Of a DNA stretch of 56,205 nt, positions 1 to 9,355 are shown one piece after another (position 1 is the first letter of the stretch; each line of letters opens with the position of its first letter). This stretch comes from Prolixibacteraceae bacterium. Lineage in GTDB: Bacteria > Bacteroidota > Bacteroidia > Bacteroidales > Prolixibacteraceae. A model generated the notes under the pieces. The model was not told the DNA's origin, did no database searches, and was given only the letters and a program-made list of their open reading frames with translations. The stretch lies in assembly GCA_007116765.1 (NCBI GenBank), contig SKHV01000088.1, positions 1-56,205 on the forward strand, in the 5' to 3' direction. Both the position numbers and the translations under genes were made by a program.

Positions 1-295
1 TACAAAAGTATGAGTTAAACCCTTATTGCAATTCGTCATTTGCGTAATGGAAACCTCAATTTACGCATTTTTGTGAATAAATACATAAATTATTTCTATT
101 TTCAAAAAGCATTTTGATTTTGTGAGTTTGAATAAAAAAAAGATATTTATTTTGACATTTATTTTCGATATTTGAAATCTATTTCAATATTTGTCGATTG
201 GCACTTTTTATATTATCAATAATCGCATTTAACTAATATAAAATTGTATTTTAGTAAAGTATATTATTCCCTTAGGGGCAACAAAATTTCATAAA
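1..295. other. Non-coding left edge, upstream of cheA
   Basis: No gene is supported here. The stretch is very AT-rich. A short inverted repeat (41-47 with 61-67, 13-nt loop) followed by a T-rich run could be the terminator of a gene lying off the left edge. The rest should contain the promoter of the che operon, but I find no convincing TTTG/TAnnTTTG pair; the closest -7-like strings each miss one base. Confidence 0.5.
41..72. terminator. Weak terminator-like hairpin
   Basis: TGCGTAA at 41-47 pairs with TTACGCA at 61-67 across a 13-nt loop and is followed by a short T run. The 7-bp stem is weak, so this is only a candidate for the end of a transcript entering from the left. Confidence 0.3.
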
Positions 296-2356
296 ATGGC
301 AGATTCAATAGATCAATTAAGAGTTAGTTTTGTAGAAGAAACTCGTGATTTAATAAATGAGTTAGAAGATATATTGCTCTCGCTTGAGGTTGACACGGTT
401 GACAACGAAACAATTGATCTAATATTCAGAAGCATTCACACTGTAAAGGGAAGTGGTGGAATGCTGGGTTTCGAGAAAGTACTTGCAGTAACTCACGATC
501 TTGAAGACATATACGACAAAGTTAGAGCCGGCGAAATGAAGTTTTCGACCGAACTAAAGGATATTTCGCTTGAAACAATAGATATACTGAAAACTCTGCT
601 TGCAACCGACGAAAAACTTAATGAAGCCGAAAAAATTAAATTCAACAATATTTGTCGTAAAATTGAAAATTTTGAAATAGGCAGCGATACAGGTGGTAAT
701 TCTGCATTACCTGATATTGATGGCTCGTTATGCAGTTTGCCTTACATAACTTACATAATACAACTCAAACCTGAATCGGGCAGTATTAAGGATTTGTCGC
801 ATCCCGGACTTTTGGTTCACGAATTATCTTTTATCGGAAATTGTTTAGCCTTTGCACTTAGTGGCAATCAGGTTAAAGTAAACACTTACGAAAAAGTCAA
901 TAAAGGGTCGAAATGGAAAATTATTTTAAGTACCAACAAACCCGTTGAAACAATTGAAGATATTTTTGAATGGGTAAAGAATGAACTGAATTTTGAATTT
1001 GAAAAAATATGTGAAGGTAACTTATTGGGTATTGAGGAAGCCAAAGAAGAAATACTAAAACTGGACGAGAAGGTTTTTAACATGAAAGCTGACGACTTTT
1101 TTCCAGTTGCGGAGAAATACAGCTCACTTTTACAGAAAGAAAAAAATACGGATGCAACACAAAATGACGAAACTAAAGCCGGCGATGATGCATCAACTTT
1201 GGGCGGAACAATAAACAGTATACGCGTTGCTACGGATAAAGTTGACCAACTAATGAATTTAGTGAGTGAAATGGTAACACTTCAGGCCAGGCTAAATTTA
1301 ATTGCACACGAATCAGGCAACGAAGAACTCATCGCAGTGGCCGAAAAATACGGTACATTTTCAAATCAACTCCGCGACAATGCGTTTACCATATCGCTAG
1401 TGCCTTTTGGTGTGACCATTACGAGGTATAAGCGAATGGTGCACGACCTTTGTGAACAGCTTGATAAAAAAGTTGAATTCATAACTGAAGGAGAGGACAC
1501 CGTGTTAGACAAAAAAATTATCGAACGTCTTTCGGATCCCATAATGCACATACTTCGCAATTCAATTGACCACGGTATCGAAAGTACCGAAGACCGCAAA
1601 AAGGCAAACAAAAACCTCACCGGCAAAATATACATGAAAATTTTCCATCAGAGTAATAACGTAATTATAAAAATAATCGACGACGGGAGAGGTGTTAATC
1701 TGGAACGCACACGTGAAATTGCCATTGAAAAGAAAATAATAACCCCCGACCAGACCGTAAGCGAAAACGAATTACTTAGCTTCCTGTTTTTACCCGGCTT
1801 TTCTTCGGCAAAAACGATATCCAACGTTTCGGGGCGTGGCGTAGGGCTCGATGTAGTGAAAAGAAATATTTCCGACATACGCGGTTCTATTGAAATACAT
1901 ACCGAGCAAAACGTAGGCACAACTTTCACCATAAAACTTCCACTAACCCTGTCAATTATTGATGGATTGCAGGTAAAAATAGATTACCGCGATTTCATTA
2001 TCCCGCTGGTTCAGGTTGATAAAATAATTAGCCTTACCGATATAATTGAAGATACCGAATTAAGCCAGGTAATGAAAATTGATGGCACACCGGTACCTTA
2101 CTTCGATTTACGTTCCGATTTTGGAATAACTTCAGCACCTCCTGCACGCCGCGAAGTGGTATTGGTTTCGTATGAAAACGAGCATATCGCACTGATAGTA
2201 GACTACGTGGTAGGCGAGAACCAAACGGTACTGAAACCACTCGGGAAACACTATAAAAATCAAGATTTCCTTTCGGGAGGTACCATTCTTGGCGATGGCT
2301 CTGTGGCACTTGTGATTGATGTGAACCGAATTGTAACCACATTTTCAAAAAAATAA
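296..2356 (+). CDS. cheA: Chemotaxis histidine kinase CheA
   Basis: Cytoplasmic histidine kinase that passes phosphate to response regulators and CheB. Domains in order: N-terminal Hpt domain with the phospho-histidine at about residue 48 in SIHTVKGSGG; a middle region (about 140-240) resembling the P2-like domain of long CheA proteins; a dimerisation helix pair (about 305-370); an ATPase domain with N-box HILRNSIDHG (418-427), G1 DDGRGVN (462-468) and G2 GRGVGLD (513-519); and a C-terminal CheW-like domain from about 550. All catalytic motifs are intact. It is the first gene of a six-gene che operon, with cheW 12 nt downstream. No chemoreceptor gene lies in the window, so the input signal is unknown. 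Confidence 0.96.
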   Translation: MADSIDQLRVSFVEETRDLINELEDILLSLEVDTVDNETIDLIFRSIHTVKGSGGMLGFEKVLAVTHDLEDIYDKVRAGEMKFSTELKDISLETIDILKTLLATDEKLNEAEKIKFNNICRKIENFEIGSDTGGNSALPDIDGSLCSLPYITYIIQLKPESGSIKDLSHPGLLVHELSFIGNCLAFALSGNQVKVNTYEKVNKGSKWKIILSTNKPVETIEDIFEWVKNELNFEFEKICEGNLLGIEEAKEEILKLDEKVFNMKADDFFPVAEKYSSLLQKEKNTDATQNDETKAGDDASTLGGTINSIRVATDKVDQLMNLVSEMVTLQARLNLIAHESGNEELIAVAEKYGTFSNQLRDNAFTISLVPFGVTITRYKRMVHDLCEQLDKKVEFITEGEDTVLDKKIIERLSDPIMHILRNSIDHGIESTEDRKKANKNLTGKIYMKIFHQSNNVIIKIIDDGRGVNLERTREIAIEKKIITPDQTVSENELLSFLFLPGFSSAKTISNVSGRGVGLDVVKRNISDIRGSIEIHTEQNVGTTFTIKLPLTLSIIDGLQVKIDYRDFIIPLVQVDKIISLTDIIEDTELSQVMKIDGTPVPYFDLRSDFGITSAPPARREVVLVSYENEHIALIVDYVVGENQTVLKPLGKHYKNQDFLSGGTILGDGSVALVIDVNRIVTTFSKK

Positions 2357-2368
2357 AATACACTAAAT

Positions 2369-2848
2369 ATGGAAAATGTTTATCAAACTTATCTGACATT
2401 TACTCTCGGGAAAGAAAACTTCGCACTGAATGTAGATCATGTTGAAAAAATACTAGAAAACCAAGAGGTAACCGAAGTTCCAAAAGCACCTGAATATATG
2501 CTTGGTGTTTTCAACTTACGGGGTGAAGTAATTCCACTTATTGACACACGCGTTAAATTTGGTATGTCGAAAACCGAAATTACCTCATCAACCTGCGTAC
2601 TAGTAATTACCATTACTTCAGAAAACGAAAGCATTAAGCTGGGTGCAATGGTCGACAGTGTGAAAGAAGTAATACAATACAACTCCTCCGATATTATTAA
2701 TTTACCCACGGTAGGAAAACAAAATAAAACAGAATTCCTCATCGGCGTTTTAAGAATAAACGAACAGTTTGTATTGTTGCTCAATGCCGACAAAATATTC
2801 TCGGTTGATGAAATAGTTGAATTACGTGCGGAGAACTTCGATCTTTAA
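2369..2848 (+). CDS. cheW: Chemotaxis coupling protein CheW
   Basis: A single CheW-type SH3-like domain of 159 residues that links CheA to chemoreceptors. The family pattern is visible in the stretches around 'VTEVPKAPEYMLGVFNLRG' and 'VIPLIDTR', the usual CheW core. It sits between cheA and cheR with a 2-nt gap to the latter, so it belongs to the same transcript. Its length is normal for the family. Confidence 0.95.
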   Translation: MENVYQTYLTFTLGKENFALNVDHVEKILENQEVTEVPKAPEYMLGVFNLRGEVIPLIDTRVKFGMSKTEITSSTCVLVITITSENESIKLGAMVDSVKEVIQYNSSDIINLPTVGKQNKTEFLIGVLRINEQFVLLLNADKIFSVDEIVELRAENFDL

Positions 2849-2850
2849 TA

Positions 2851-3720
2851 ATGGATTATACAACTACAGCAAATATTTACAGTCAAAAACTAGAAGAAGC
2901 TGAATTTAAGCTTATTCAGGATTTTATGCTAAATAATTTGGGGGTTAAGCTCAGCCCCATTAAAATAGTAATGGTAAATTCCAGGCTTATAAAACGGCTT
3001 AAAGCATCGGGCATACATAATTTCCCCGACTATGTGAGTTTTGCCCTATCGTCCGAAGGAAAACGAAGTGGTGAGCAACAGTGTATGATTGATGAGCTTA
3101 CTACTCATAAAACCGAATTTTTCAGAGAATCAGATCACTTCGACATTCTGAAAGACATGATTCTCCCCGAATTTAGTTCCAATAAACGAGGCACTTTTAA
3201 AATTTGGAGTGCAGGCTGCTCAACCGGCGAAGAGCCCTATACAATGGCTATGCTGATGAATGAATTCAAATTTAACCATAATGGCTTCGATTACCACATC
3301 AATGCTTCCGATGTGAGCACTGCAGTTATTGACAAAGCTGTGAAAGGCCTGTTCAAACAGCAGACAATGAAAGATGTTGACCCCCAAATAATAAAAAAAT
3401 ACTTCACCAAAATTAAAGACGAAAGAGATGAAGTGTTTCAGATAAACAAAACATTGCGTGATAGAATTAACTTCTCGCGAATTAACCTTGTTGATTATTA
3501 TAGTTTTCCCAACGAATCGTTCGACGTAATTTTCTGTAGAAACACCTTAATTTACTTCGACGAAAAATCAAAACGAGAAGTAGTAGCCAAACTAATCAGC
3601 AAAATAAAAATTGGAGGCTATTTCTTTGTGGGGCTATCGGAAACTGTTTCACAATACTCAAAAGCAATAAAACAGATAAGTCCAAGTGCGTACAAAAAAA
3701 TCGGATTAACAAATGAATAA
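2851..3720 (+). CDS. cheR: Chemoreceptor methyltransferase CheR
   Basis: S-adenosylmethionine-dependent methyltransferase that methylates glutamates on chemoreceptors. The N-terminal helical domain carries the family segment THKTEFFRE, then a Rossmann methyltransferase domain with the SAM motif WSAGCSTGEEPYTMAM and the FCRNTLIYF segment near the C-terminal third. Length (289 residues) is typical. It overlaps the next gene by 8 nt, which suggests translational coupling. Its presence with cheB and cheD implies adaptation of receptors encoded elsewhere. Confidence 0.95.
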   Translation: MDYTTTANIYSQKLEEAEFKLIQDFMLNNLGVKLSPIKIVMVNSRLIKRLKASGIHNFPDYVSFALSSEGKRSGEQQCMIDELTTHKTEFFRESDHFDILKDMILPEFSSNKRGTFKIWSAGCSTGEEPYTMAMLMNEFKFNHNGFDYHINASDVSTAVIDKAVKGLFKQQTMKDVDPQIIKKYFTKIKDERDEVFQINKTLRDRINFSRINLVDYYSFPNESFDVIFCRNTLIYFDEKSKREVVAKLISKIKIGGYFFVGLSETVSQYSKAIKQISPSAYKKIGLTNE

Positions 3721-4513
3721 GAAGCAACTCAAAGTGTTAGTGATTGAGGAACAAAAAGCTGTAGCTACTCAAATCAGGAACGAACTTGAAACACACGGAT
3801 TCAAAGTATCGGTGTCGTTAAACACCCAAACCGGATTGTTTCGTGCAAAAGCATTTCAATTCGACTTTTTTATTGTAAATGGAGGAGTTGACGGCAAACA
3901 AGGATACGATTTTATTAAAGAGATTCTAAGTCAAAACGACAATAAAAAACCACCCATTCTTTTTGTAATTAATCCAAAAACAAAACTCGACACCAGACTT
4001 CAAAAATTCGATCTCGATTTCGACATATTGAGGCTCCCTTTCGACTCGACCGAATTCAGAATACGTTACAACAGACTTTTAACTCAACCTGAAACTCTAA
4101 GAACCACTCACGCAGAAGAAAAAAAACCTGAAGAAAAAGCTACAAGTTCAAAAACAAAACAAAAAGTATTGCTTGTTGAAGACAACCCGCTTAATCAGAA
4201 AGTGGTGGGAATGTTCATTGCCAAGCTCGGTTTTGAATACGACGTGGCCTCAAACGGGCAAGCAGCAGTTGACTTTTGCGAGACAAACAATTACGGCTTC
4301 ATTTTAATGGACATTTACATGCCCGGGATGGATGGCCCCGAAGCAACAACTAAAATCAGATCCAACGAGCTTAATGGAAACCACAGGGCAAAAATTATTG
4401 CAATTACAGCCAACGAATCTCAGGAAAGTGTAAAACGTTGCTACGACAGTGGAATGGACGATTATTTAGTAAAACCCTTCACCCTTGACGTTTTAAAGGA
4501 AAAATTGGTTTAG
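3713..4513 (+). CDS. Tandem receiver protein, first receiver degenerate
   Basis: Two receiver domains joined by a Glu/Lys-rich linker (about 130-150) and no output domain. The second (about 150-266) is canonical: acidic pair E156/D157, phospho-acceptor D200 in LMDIYMPGMDG, T232 and K254 in VKPF. The first (about 6-125) keeps the acidic pair E12/E13, but the acceptor position is Asn (N56), the conserved Ser/Thr is not recognisable and the KPF lysine is Leu108, so it is a pseudo-receiver. It lies where cheY would be expected and may be the CheY of the system or a phosphate sink. The partner of the pseudo-receiver is unknown. Confidence 0.9.
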   Translation: MNKKQLKVLVIEEQKAVATQIRNELETHGFKVSVSLNTQTGLFRAKAFQFDFFIVNGGVDGKQGYDFIKEILSQNDNKKPPILFVINPKTKLDTRLQKFDLDFDILRLPFDSTEFRIRYNRLLTQPETLRTTHAEEKKPEEKATSSKTKQKVLLVEDNPLNQKVVGMFIAKLGFEYDVASNGQAAVDFCETNNYGFILMDIYMPGMDGPEATTKIRSNELNGNHRAKIIAITANESQESVKRCYDSGMDDYLVKPFTLDVLKEKLV

Positions 4514-4531
4514 TGTTGAATTTACGGTGGT

Positions 4532-4996
4532 TTGGACAAGATAAAATATTTAAAACAAGGAGAACTTGCCATAGTATCGGGCGATACTAAGGTTTTCACC
4601 ATACTAGGTTCGTGTGTTGCCGTTGTATTATGGGACGAACAAACGAAAATAGGCGGTGTAAATCATTATTTACTGCCCAATTGGAACAACAAAGGTGCTC
4701 CCGATGTTAGATACGGAGATGTGGCCATTACCGAATTACACGATAAAATAATTCTTTCGGGTGCAATTAAAAGCAGGCTTAAAGCTAAAATATACGGAGG
4801 AGCCAGCTTACTGAATTTGCAAAATGCAAGTTTCAACATTGGTCAACGCAACATCGAAATTGCAAAACAAAAGCTAAAAGAACTACATATCCCTATAATA
4901 GAAGACACCACTGGAGGAAACTCAGGAATAAAAATACTTTTCGACCCCAACAACGGGTTTGTAAAAGTTGACATTATTAAAAATATAAATTTTTGA
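4532..4996 (+). CDS. cheD: Chemoreceptor glutamine deamidase CheD
   Basis: CheD deamidates receptor glutamines and, in systems with CheC, is tuned by it. The active Cys28 in ILGSCVAV and His45 in GGVNHYLLP are both present. Length (154 residues) is normal. The start is TTG at 4532: an in-frame stop lies at 4517-4519 and no ATG falls between, and the resulting N-terminus (MDKIKYLKQGELAI) matches the family. The cheB frame opens at its stop codon. No CheC is encoded nearby. Confidence 0.93.
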   Translation: MDKIKYLKQGELAIVSGDTKVFTILGSCVAVVLWDEQTKIGGVNHYLLPNWNNKGAPDVRYGDVAITELHDKIILSGAIKSRLKAKIYGGASLLNLQNASFNIGQRNIEIAKQKLKELHIPIIEDTTGGNSGIKILFDPNNGFVKVDIIKNINF

Positions 4997-5007
4997 AAGA
5001 AAGAGGA

Positions 5008-6072
5008 ATGGCATCTTTAAATAAAAGGATAAAAGTATTGGTTGTTGACGATTCTGTAATTTTCAGAAGAGTTTTGGCCAATGCCGTGGAGTCGGATATT
5101 GAACTCGATCTAATAGGGACTGCAAACGATCCTCTCCAGGCAATTGAGATTATTGAAAAACAAGTACCCGATGTAATTACACTTGATATAGAAATGCCCC
5201 ACATGGATGGCCTTACCTTTCTCGATAAATTAATGAAACGCCATCCCATTCCGGTTATTATTGTTTCCAGTAAAACGCAGGGGAACAAAGAAATTTGCCT
5301 CGATGCTTTCAACAAAGGCGCCATTGACATAGTACACAAGCCCGAGAAACTAAAATCAAACGAAAACTTATTCGACTTTTATGCCTTCGTTTGCGAAAAA
5401 ATAAAAGGAGCATCGCAGGCTAATATGCGCCAAAAACAAAAGCAACTTGTCGATCTCGCGTCGATAAGACTTATCACCAAGGAAATACCACCTATTGTTA
5501 AAACGCCCGAGATTATTGCAATTGGGGCATCGGCAGGAGGCACTACAGCCATTGAATTTATTCTAAGGAGACTGCCCGCCGACATGCCCGGCATTGTGAT
5601 TACCCAACACATGCCGGCTGGCTTTACCAAGCTTTTTGCCAATAGGCTGAACGACATTTGCGAACTTGAAGTAAAAGAAGCCGAAGACGGCGATAAGCTC
5701 TATCAGGGCAGGGTACTTATTGCCGCAGGTGGTTTCCATATGGAACTCACAGGCGGCATGGGCAATTACCGGGTAAGCGTAACCGACAGCGAACCCGTAA
5801 ACCGACACAAACCCTCGGTGGATGTGTTATTTCACTCAGTAGCCCGTTCAGCAAAAAGCAAAGCCACAGGTATAATACTCACCGGCATGGGTGCCGATGG
5901 GTCAAAAGGACTACTGGCAATGAAAGAAGCCGGAGCATATACTATAGCTCAGGATAAAAACTCGTCGATTGTTTACGGCATGCCCTATCAGGCATTTTTG
6001 CTCAATGCCCATAACATTGAACTCTCGCTTCAAAAAGTACCCGATTTCCTGATTGACCGTTTCAAAAAATAA
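5008..6072 (+). CDS. cheB: Chemoreceptor methylesterase CheB
   Basis: Receiver domain plus methylesterase/deamidase domain; it removes methyl groups from receptors when phosphorylated by CheA. I chose ATG 5008 over TTG 4993, which overlaps the cheD stop, because the receiver then begins at the usual place. With that start the receiver has D14/D15, phospho-acceptor D60 (LDIEMPHMDG) and K111, and the esterase has the catalytic triad S175 (IGASAGG), H201 (ITQHMPAG) and D297 (TGMGADG). It is the last gene of the che operon, and no clear terminator follows. Confidence 0.95.
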   Translation: MASLNKRIKVLVVDDSVIFRRVLANAVESDIELDLIGTANDPLQAIEIIEKQVPDVITLDIEMPHMDGLTFLDKLMKRHPIPVIIVSSKTQGNKEICLDAFNKGAIDIVHKPEKLKSNENLFDFYAFVCEKIKGASQANMRQKQKQLVDLASIRLITKEIPPIVKTPEIIAIGASAGGTTAIEFILRRLPADMPGIVITQHMPAGFTKLFANRLNDICELEVKEAEDGDKLYQGRVLIAAGGFHMELTGGMGNYRVSVTDSEPVNRHKPSVDVLFHSVARSAKSKATGIILTGMGADGSKGLLAMKEAGAYTIAQDKNSSIVYGMPYQAFLLNAHNIELSLQKVPDFLIDRFKK

Positions 6073-6151
6073 CAAGGCTGAATAAAATCATCATGCAATA
6101 GTGCGTTTTTTGCTATTTTTATAGGTTGAAAAATGAAAATAAACTCGCGCT

Positions 6152-7333
6152 ATGTACGGAAAAATGAAAACCGACCTTCAGTCAAAACTCGAAGAGCTTA
6201 AACAACAGGGACTATACAAAACCGAACGTATAATTACCTCGTCACAAGGGGCAAAAATCAAGGTCAATCACGAAGACGAAGTATTGAACTTTTGTGCCAA
6301 TAATTACTTAGGGCTTGCCAACCACCCCGAGGTAGTTAGAACCGCACAACAAACCATGGATAAATGGGGCTTTGGCCTTTCGAGTGTGCGCTTTATCTGT
6401 GGCACCCAACAAATACACAAACAACTCGAAGAGCAGGTTTCTCGTTTTCTCGGCACCGAAGACACCATTCTTTATTGCGCAGCTTTCGATGCGAATGGTG
6501 GTGTTTTTGAACCCCTACTCGATGCCGACAGCGCCATAATTTCTGACGAGCTGAACCATGCATCAATAATAGATGGAGTAAGGCTTTGCAAGGCACAGCG
6601 CTACCGCTACAAGCACTCCAACATGGATGAACTTGAGCAGCACCTAATCGCATCGCAAAACGCAACTTACCGGCTTATTGTTACCGATGGGGTATTTTCA
6701 ATGGACGGCGACATTGCCAAATTAGCTGCGATTTGTGATTTAGCGGATCAATACAATGCACTGGTAATGGTTGACGACAGTCACTCAACCGGCTATATTG
6801 GCAAAAAAGGACGCGGTACGCATGAATTGTGCAATGTAATGAACCGTGTCGATATTATTACCTCAACATTTGGAAAAGCACTTGGTGGAGGCAACGGTGG
6901 GTTCACATCGGGCCGTGCCGAAATTATTCAAATGTTGCGTCAGCGTTCGCGCCCCTACTTGTTCTCAAACACGCTTGCGCCGGCTACGGTTGGAGCCAGC
7001 ATAAAAGTACTTGAAATGCTAGAGCAATCGTCGGAACTTAAAACCCGCACCATGGAAAACGCCGCTTTGTTCAGGCAAAAAATGGAAACAGCCGGCTTCG
7101 ACCTCGTGCAGGGCAATACCGCCATTGTGCCGGTAATGCTTTACGATGCCCCCCTAGCCGTGAAATTTGCCGACAAACTTTTACAGGAAGGTATATACGT
7201 AATTGGCTTTGTTTACCCGGTAGTTCCTAAAGGGAAAGCTCGCATTCGCGTACAACTTTCGGCCGCCCACACAACAACCGACATCGATAAAGCAGTGAAG
7301 GCATTCATAAAAGTAGGGAAAGAGCTACTATAA
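6152..7333 (+). CDS. kbl: Glycine C-acetyltransferase (2-amino-3-ketobutyrate CoA ligase)
   Basis: PLP enzyme of threonine breakdown, cleaving 2-amino-3-ketobutyrate with CoA to glycine and acetyl-CoA. At 393 residues it matches the family along its length: the segment NFCANNYLGLANHP near the N-terminus, the PLP-Asp region VMVDDSHSTG and the Schiff-base lysine K242 in TSTFGKALGGG. Related alpha-oxoamine synthases (BioF, serine palmitoyltransferase) share the fold, but the N-terminus and the FCANNYLGL segment favour Kbl. The usual partner threonine dehydrogenase is not in the window. ATG 6164 is an alternative start. Confidence 0.9.
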   Translation: MYGKMKTDLQSKLEELKQQGLYKTERIITSSQGAKIKVNHEDEVLNFCANNYLGLANHPEVVRTAQQTMDKWGFGLSSVRFICGTQQIHKQLEEQVSRFLGTEDTILYCAAFDANGGVFEPLLDADSAIISDELNHASIIDGVRLCKAQRYRYKHSNMDELEQHLIASQNATYRLIVTDGVFSMDGDIAKLAAICDLADQYNALVMVDDSHSTGYIGKKGRGTHELCNVMNRVDIITSTFGKALGGGNGGFTSGRAEIIQMLRQRSRPYLFSNTLAPATVGASIKVLEMLEQSSELKTRTMENAALFRQKMETAGFDLVQGNTAIVPVMLYDAPLAVKFADKLLQEGIYVIGFVYPVVPKGKARIRVQLSAAHTTTDIDKAVKAFIKVGKELL

Positions 7334-7357
7334 CTTTCCCATTTTTTTAATTTTCTG

Positions 7358-7981
7358 CTAATGTAAATTACTGCTTATTATTTTGAAGAATTCCTGACGA
7401 GTAGCTTCGCGGGTAAATGCACCGGTAAAATCGGAAGTGGTAGTAACCGAATGTTGTTTTTGCACACCACGCATTTGCATGCATAAATGTTGCGCTTCCA
7501 CTACTACTGCAACTCCCAAAGGATGGAGGGTATCGTTAATGCACTCTTTAATTTGAGTAGTTAAACGTTCCTGCACCTGCAAGCGTCGGGAAAAAGCCTC
7601 AACTACACGCGCAATTTTGCTTAATCCGGTAATATAACCATTAGGAATATAGGCCACGTGTGCTTTACCAAAAAAAGGAAGCATGTGATGTTCGCACATT
7701 GAGTAAAGCTCAATATCCTTTACCACAACCATTTGTTTATAGTCTTCTTTAAACATGGCCGATTGAAGAATCTCTCCGGGATCCATTTCATAGCCCTGAA
7801 GCAAAAACTGCATGGCCTTGGCTACTCTCATTGGAGTTTTTTCGAGCCCTTCGCGTTTTGAGTCTTCACCTAAAAGATTAATAATTGACTTGTAATGCTC
7901 CGAAAGTTGATCCATAATCGCGTTGTCGTATTTTTCGACACGCTGATATGATCCTTTGTGGTTATTTAATGAAAATTCCAT
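7358..7981 (-). CDS. folE: GTP cyclohydrolase I
   Basis: Converts GTP to 7,8-dihydroneopterin triphosphate, the first step of folate and pterin synthesis (and of queuosine through a shared intermediate). Zinc ligands C96 and H99 lie in YSMCEHHMLPF and C167 in HLCMQMRGV; the signature around GYITGLSKIARVVEAFSRR is intact. Length 207 residues is normal for the type I enzyme. It converges with kbl, ending 24 nt away with no obvious shared hairpin. The alcohol dehydrogenase upstream may share its transcript. Confidence 0.95.
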   Translation of the reverse strand: MEFSLNNHKGSYQRVEKYDNAIMDQLSEHYKSIINLLGEDSKREGLEKTPMRVAKAMQFLLQGYEMDPGEILQSAMFKEDYKQMVVVKDIELYSMCEHHMLPFFGKAHVAYIPNGYITGLSKIARVVEAFSRRLQVQERLTTQIKECINDTLHPLGVAVVVEAQHLCMQMRGVQKQHSVTTTSDFTGAFTREATRQEFFKIISSNLH

Positions 7982-8029
7982 TTCTTATTTATGATATAAA
8001 ATTCCGGAATAGGCACTTGCTATTAATTG

Positions 8030-9187
8030 CTAAAACCGAATTTCAAGTATTTTCCTTATTTCGTCAACGCCTACCAACTTGTGTTCACCAATATTTATAT
8101 CGCCGCGTTCTTCCATACGATCGGCAATTTCATCGGCAGCAGTAACCGGTATTCCGTAATCGCTCAAGCGACTTTTCACACCCAATAATTCGAAAAATCC
8201 AATAGTTTTCTCAATGGCAGCTTTTATTGTTTCTTCTTCGTTTTGGTTTTTAATTCCCCAAATGCGTTCGGCATATTGAATTATCTTTTCCTTTTTCGAT
8301 TCTTTCATCACTTTCATAACCCCCGGAAGTACAATTGCTAAGGTTTGAGCGTGATCGAGTCCATATAGGGCAGTTATCTCGTGGCCGATATTATGCGACG
8401 ACCAATCGCCGGGCACACCTGAACCGACCAGCCCGTTAAGAGCCATTGTGGTACACCACATAAAATTAGCACATGCATCGTAATTTGTGGGATCTTTGAG
8501 CACTTTTGGACCCTCTTCAATTAAGGTAAGCATAATGCTTTCAGCAAATCGATCCTGAAGCGGTGCATTTACCGGATAAGTAAGATACTGCTCTATTACA
8601 TGTACAAAAGCATCGATAATACCATTACTGATTTGTTTTGCGGGTAATGTTTCAATTACCTGAGGATCAAGAGCAGCAAAAAGTGGTAATACTTCAGGAG
8701 AAGAAAAAGCCAATTTTTCTTTATACTCAATTCTTGAGATTACTGAATTCCCGTTACTTTCGGTACCTGTAGCAGGCAAAGTAAGTACAACTCCTAATGG
8801 AAGTGCTTCAATTACTTCTTCATTGTGTGAAAGAATTTCCCATGGCTCAGTTCCATCATACAACGCGGCTGCCGCAATAAATTTTGCCCCATCAATTACT
8901 GAGCCACCTCCAACTGCAAGAATAAAGTCTATTTCGTACTCTTCAATAAGCTCAAGTGCTTTCATGCACTTTTCATACGATGGGTTAGGCTCAATTCCGC
9001 CAAATTCATAGTATTCAAAATCAGATATCGCATCGGTAACTTGTTCGTAGATGCCATTGTTTTTTATACTACCTCCCCCGTAAACAAGCAATATTTTTGA
9101 GTCTTCGGGAATTTCACCAGCAATCAAGGCTATTTGTCCTTTACCAAACAAAATCTTGGTATGATTATAAAAGACAAAATTTTTCAT
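8030..9187 (-). CDS. Iron-containing alcohol dehydrogenase (YqhD/BDH type)
   Basis: Group III NAD(P)H-dependent alcohol dehydrogenase that reduces aldehydes. The 385 residues show the nucleotide-binding segments VYGGGSIKNNG and AVGGGSVIDGAKF and the metal ligands expected for YqhD-type enzymes: D192, H196, H265 and H279 (the last two in DWSSHNIGHEI and GLDHAQ). The N-terminus (MKNFVFYNHTKILFGKGQI) is also of the YqhD/butanol dehydrogenase group. Physiological substrate cannot be told from sequence; aldehyde detoxification or a fermentative alcohol step are both possible. It lies 48 nt upstream of folE on the same strand. Confidence 0.88.
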   Translation of the reverse strand: MKNFVFYNHTKILFGKGQIALIAGEIPEDSKILLVYGGGSIKNNGIYEQVTDAISDFEYYEFGGIEPNPSYEKCMKALELIEEYEIDFILAVGGGSVIDGAKFIAAAALYDGTEPWEILSHNEEVIEALPLGVVLTLPATGTESNGNSVISRIEYKEKLAFSSPEVLPLFAALDPQVIETLPAKQISNGIIDAFVHVIEQYLTYPVNAPLQDRFAESIMLTLIEEGPKVLKDPTNYDACANFMWCTTMALNGLVGSGVPGDWSSHNIGHEITALYGLDHAQTLAIVLPGVMKVMKESKKEKIIQYAERIWGIKNQNEEETIKAAIEKTIGFFELLGVKSRLSDYGIPVTAADEIADRMEERGDINIGEHKLVGVDEIRKILEIRF

Positions 9188-9355
9188 TCTTTCTTTGTTA
9201 TTTAGTTAATATTTAACCCTAAATTATCTATTTAAGGCGCTGAGTTATAAATTTCAAAATTTCAATAAATTTAAGTATCGTTTTTTATTTAGCACAATAC
9301 TTGTTGTTAATTTTTTTTTGAACTTCTTTTTAATGAATTTTGTAAAAATATAAAA

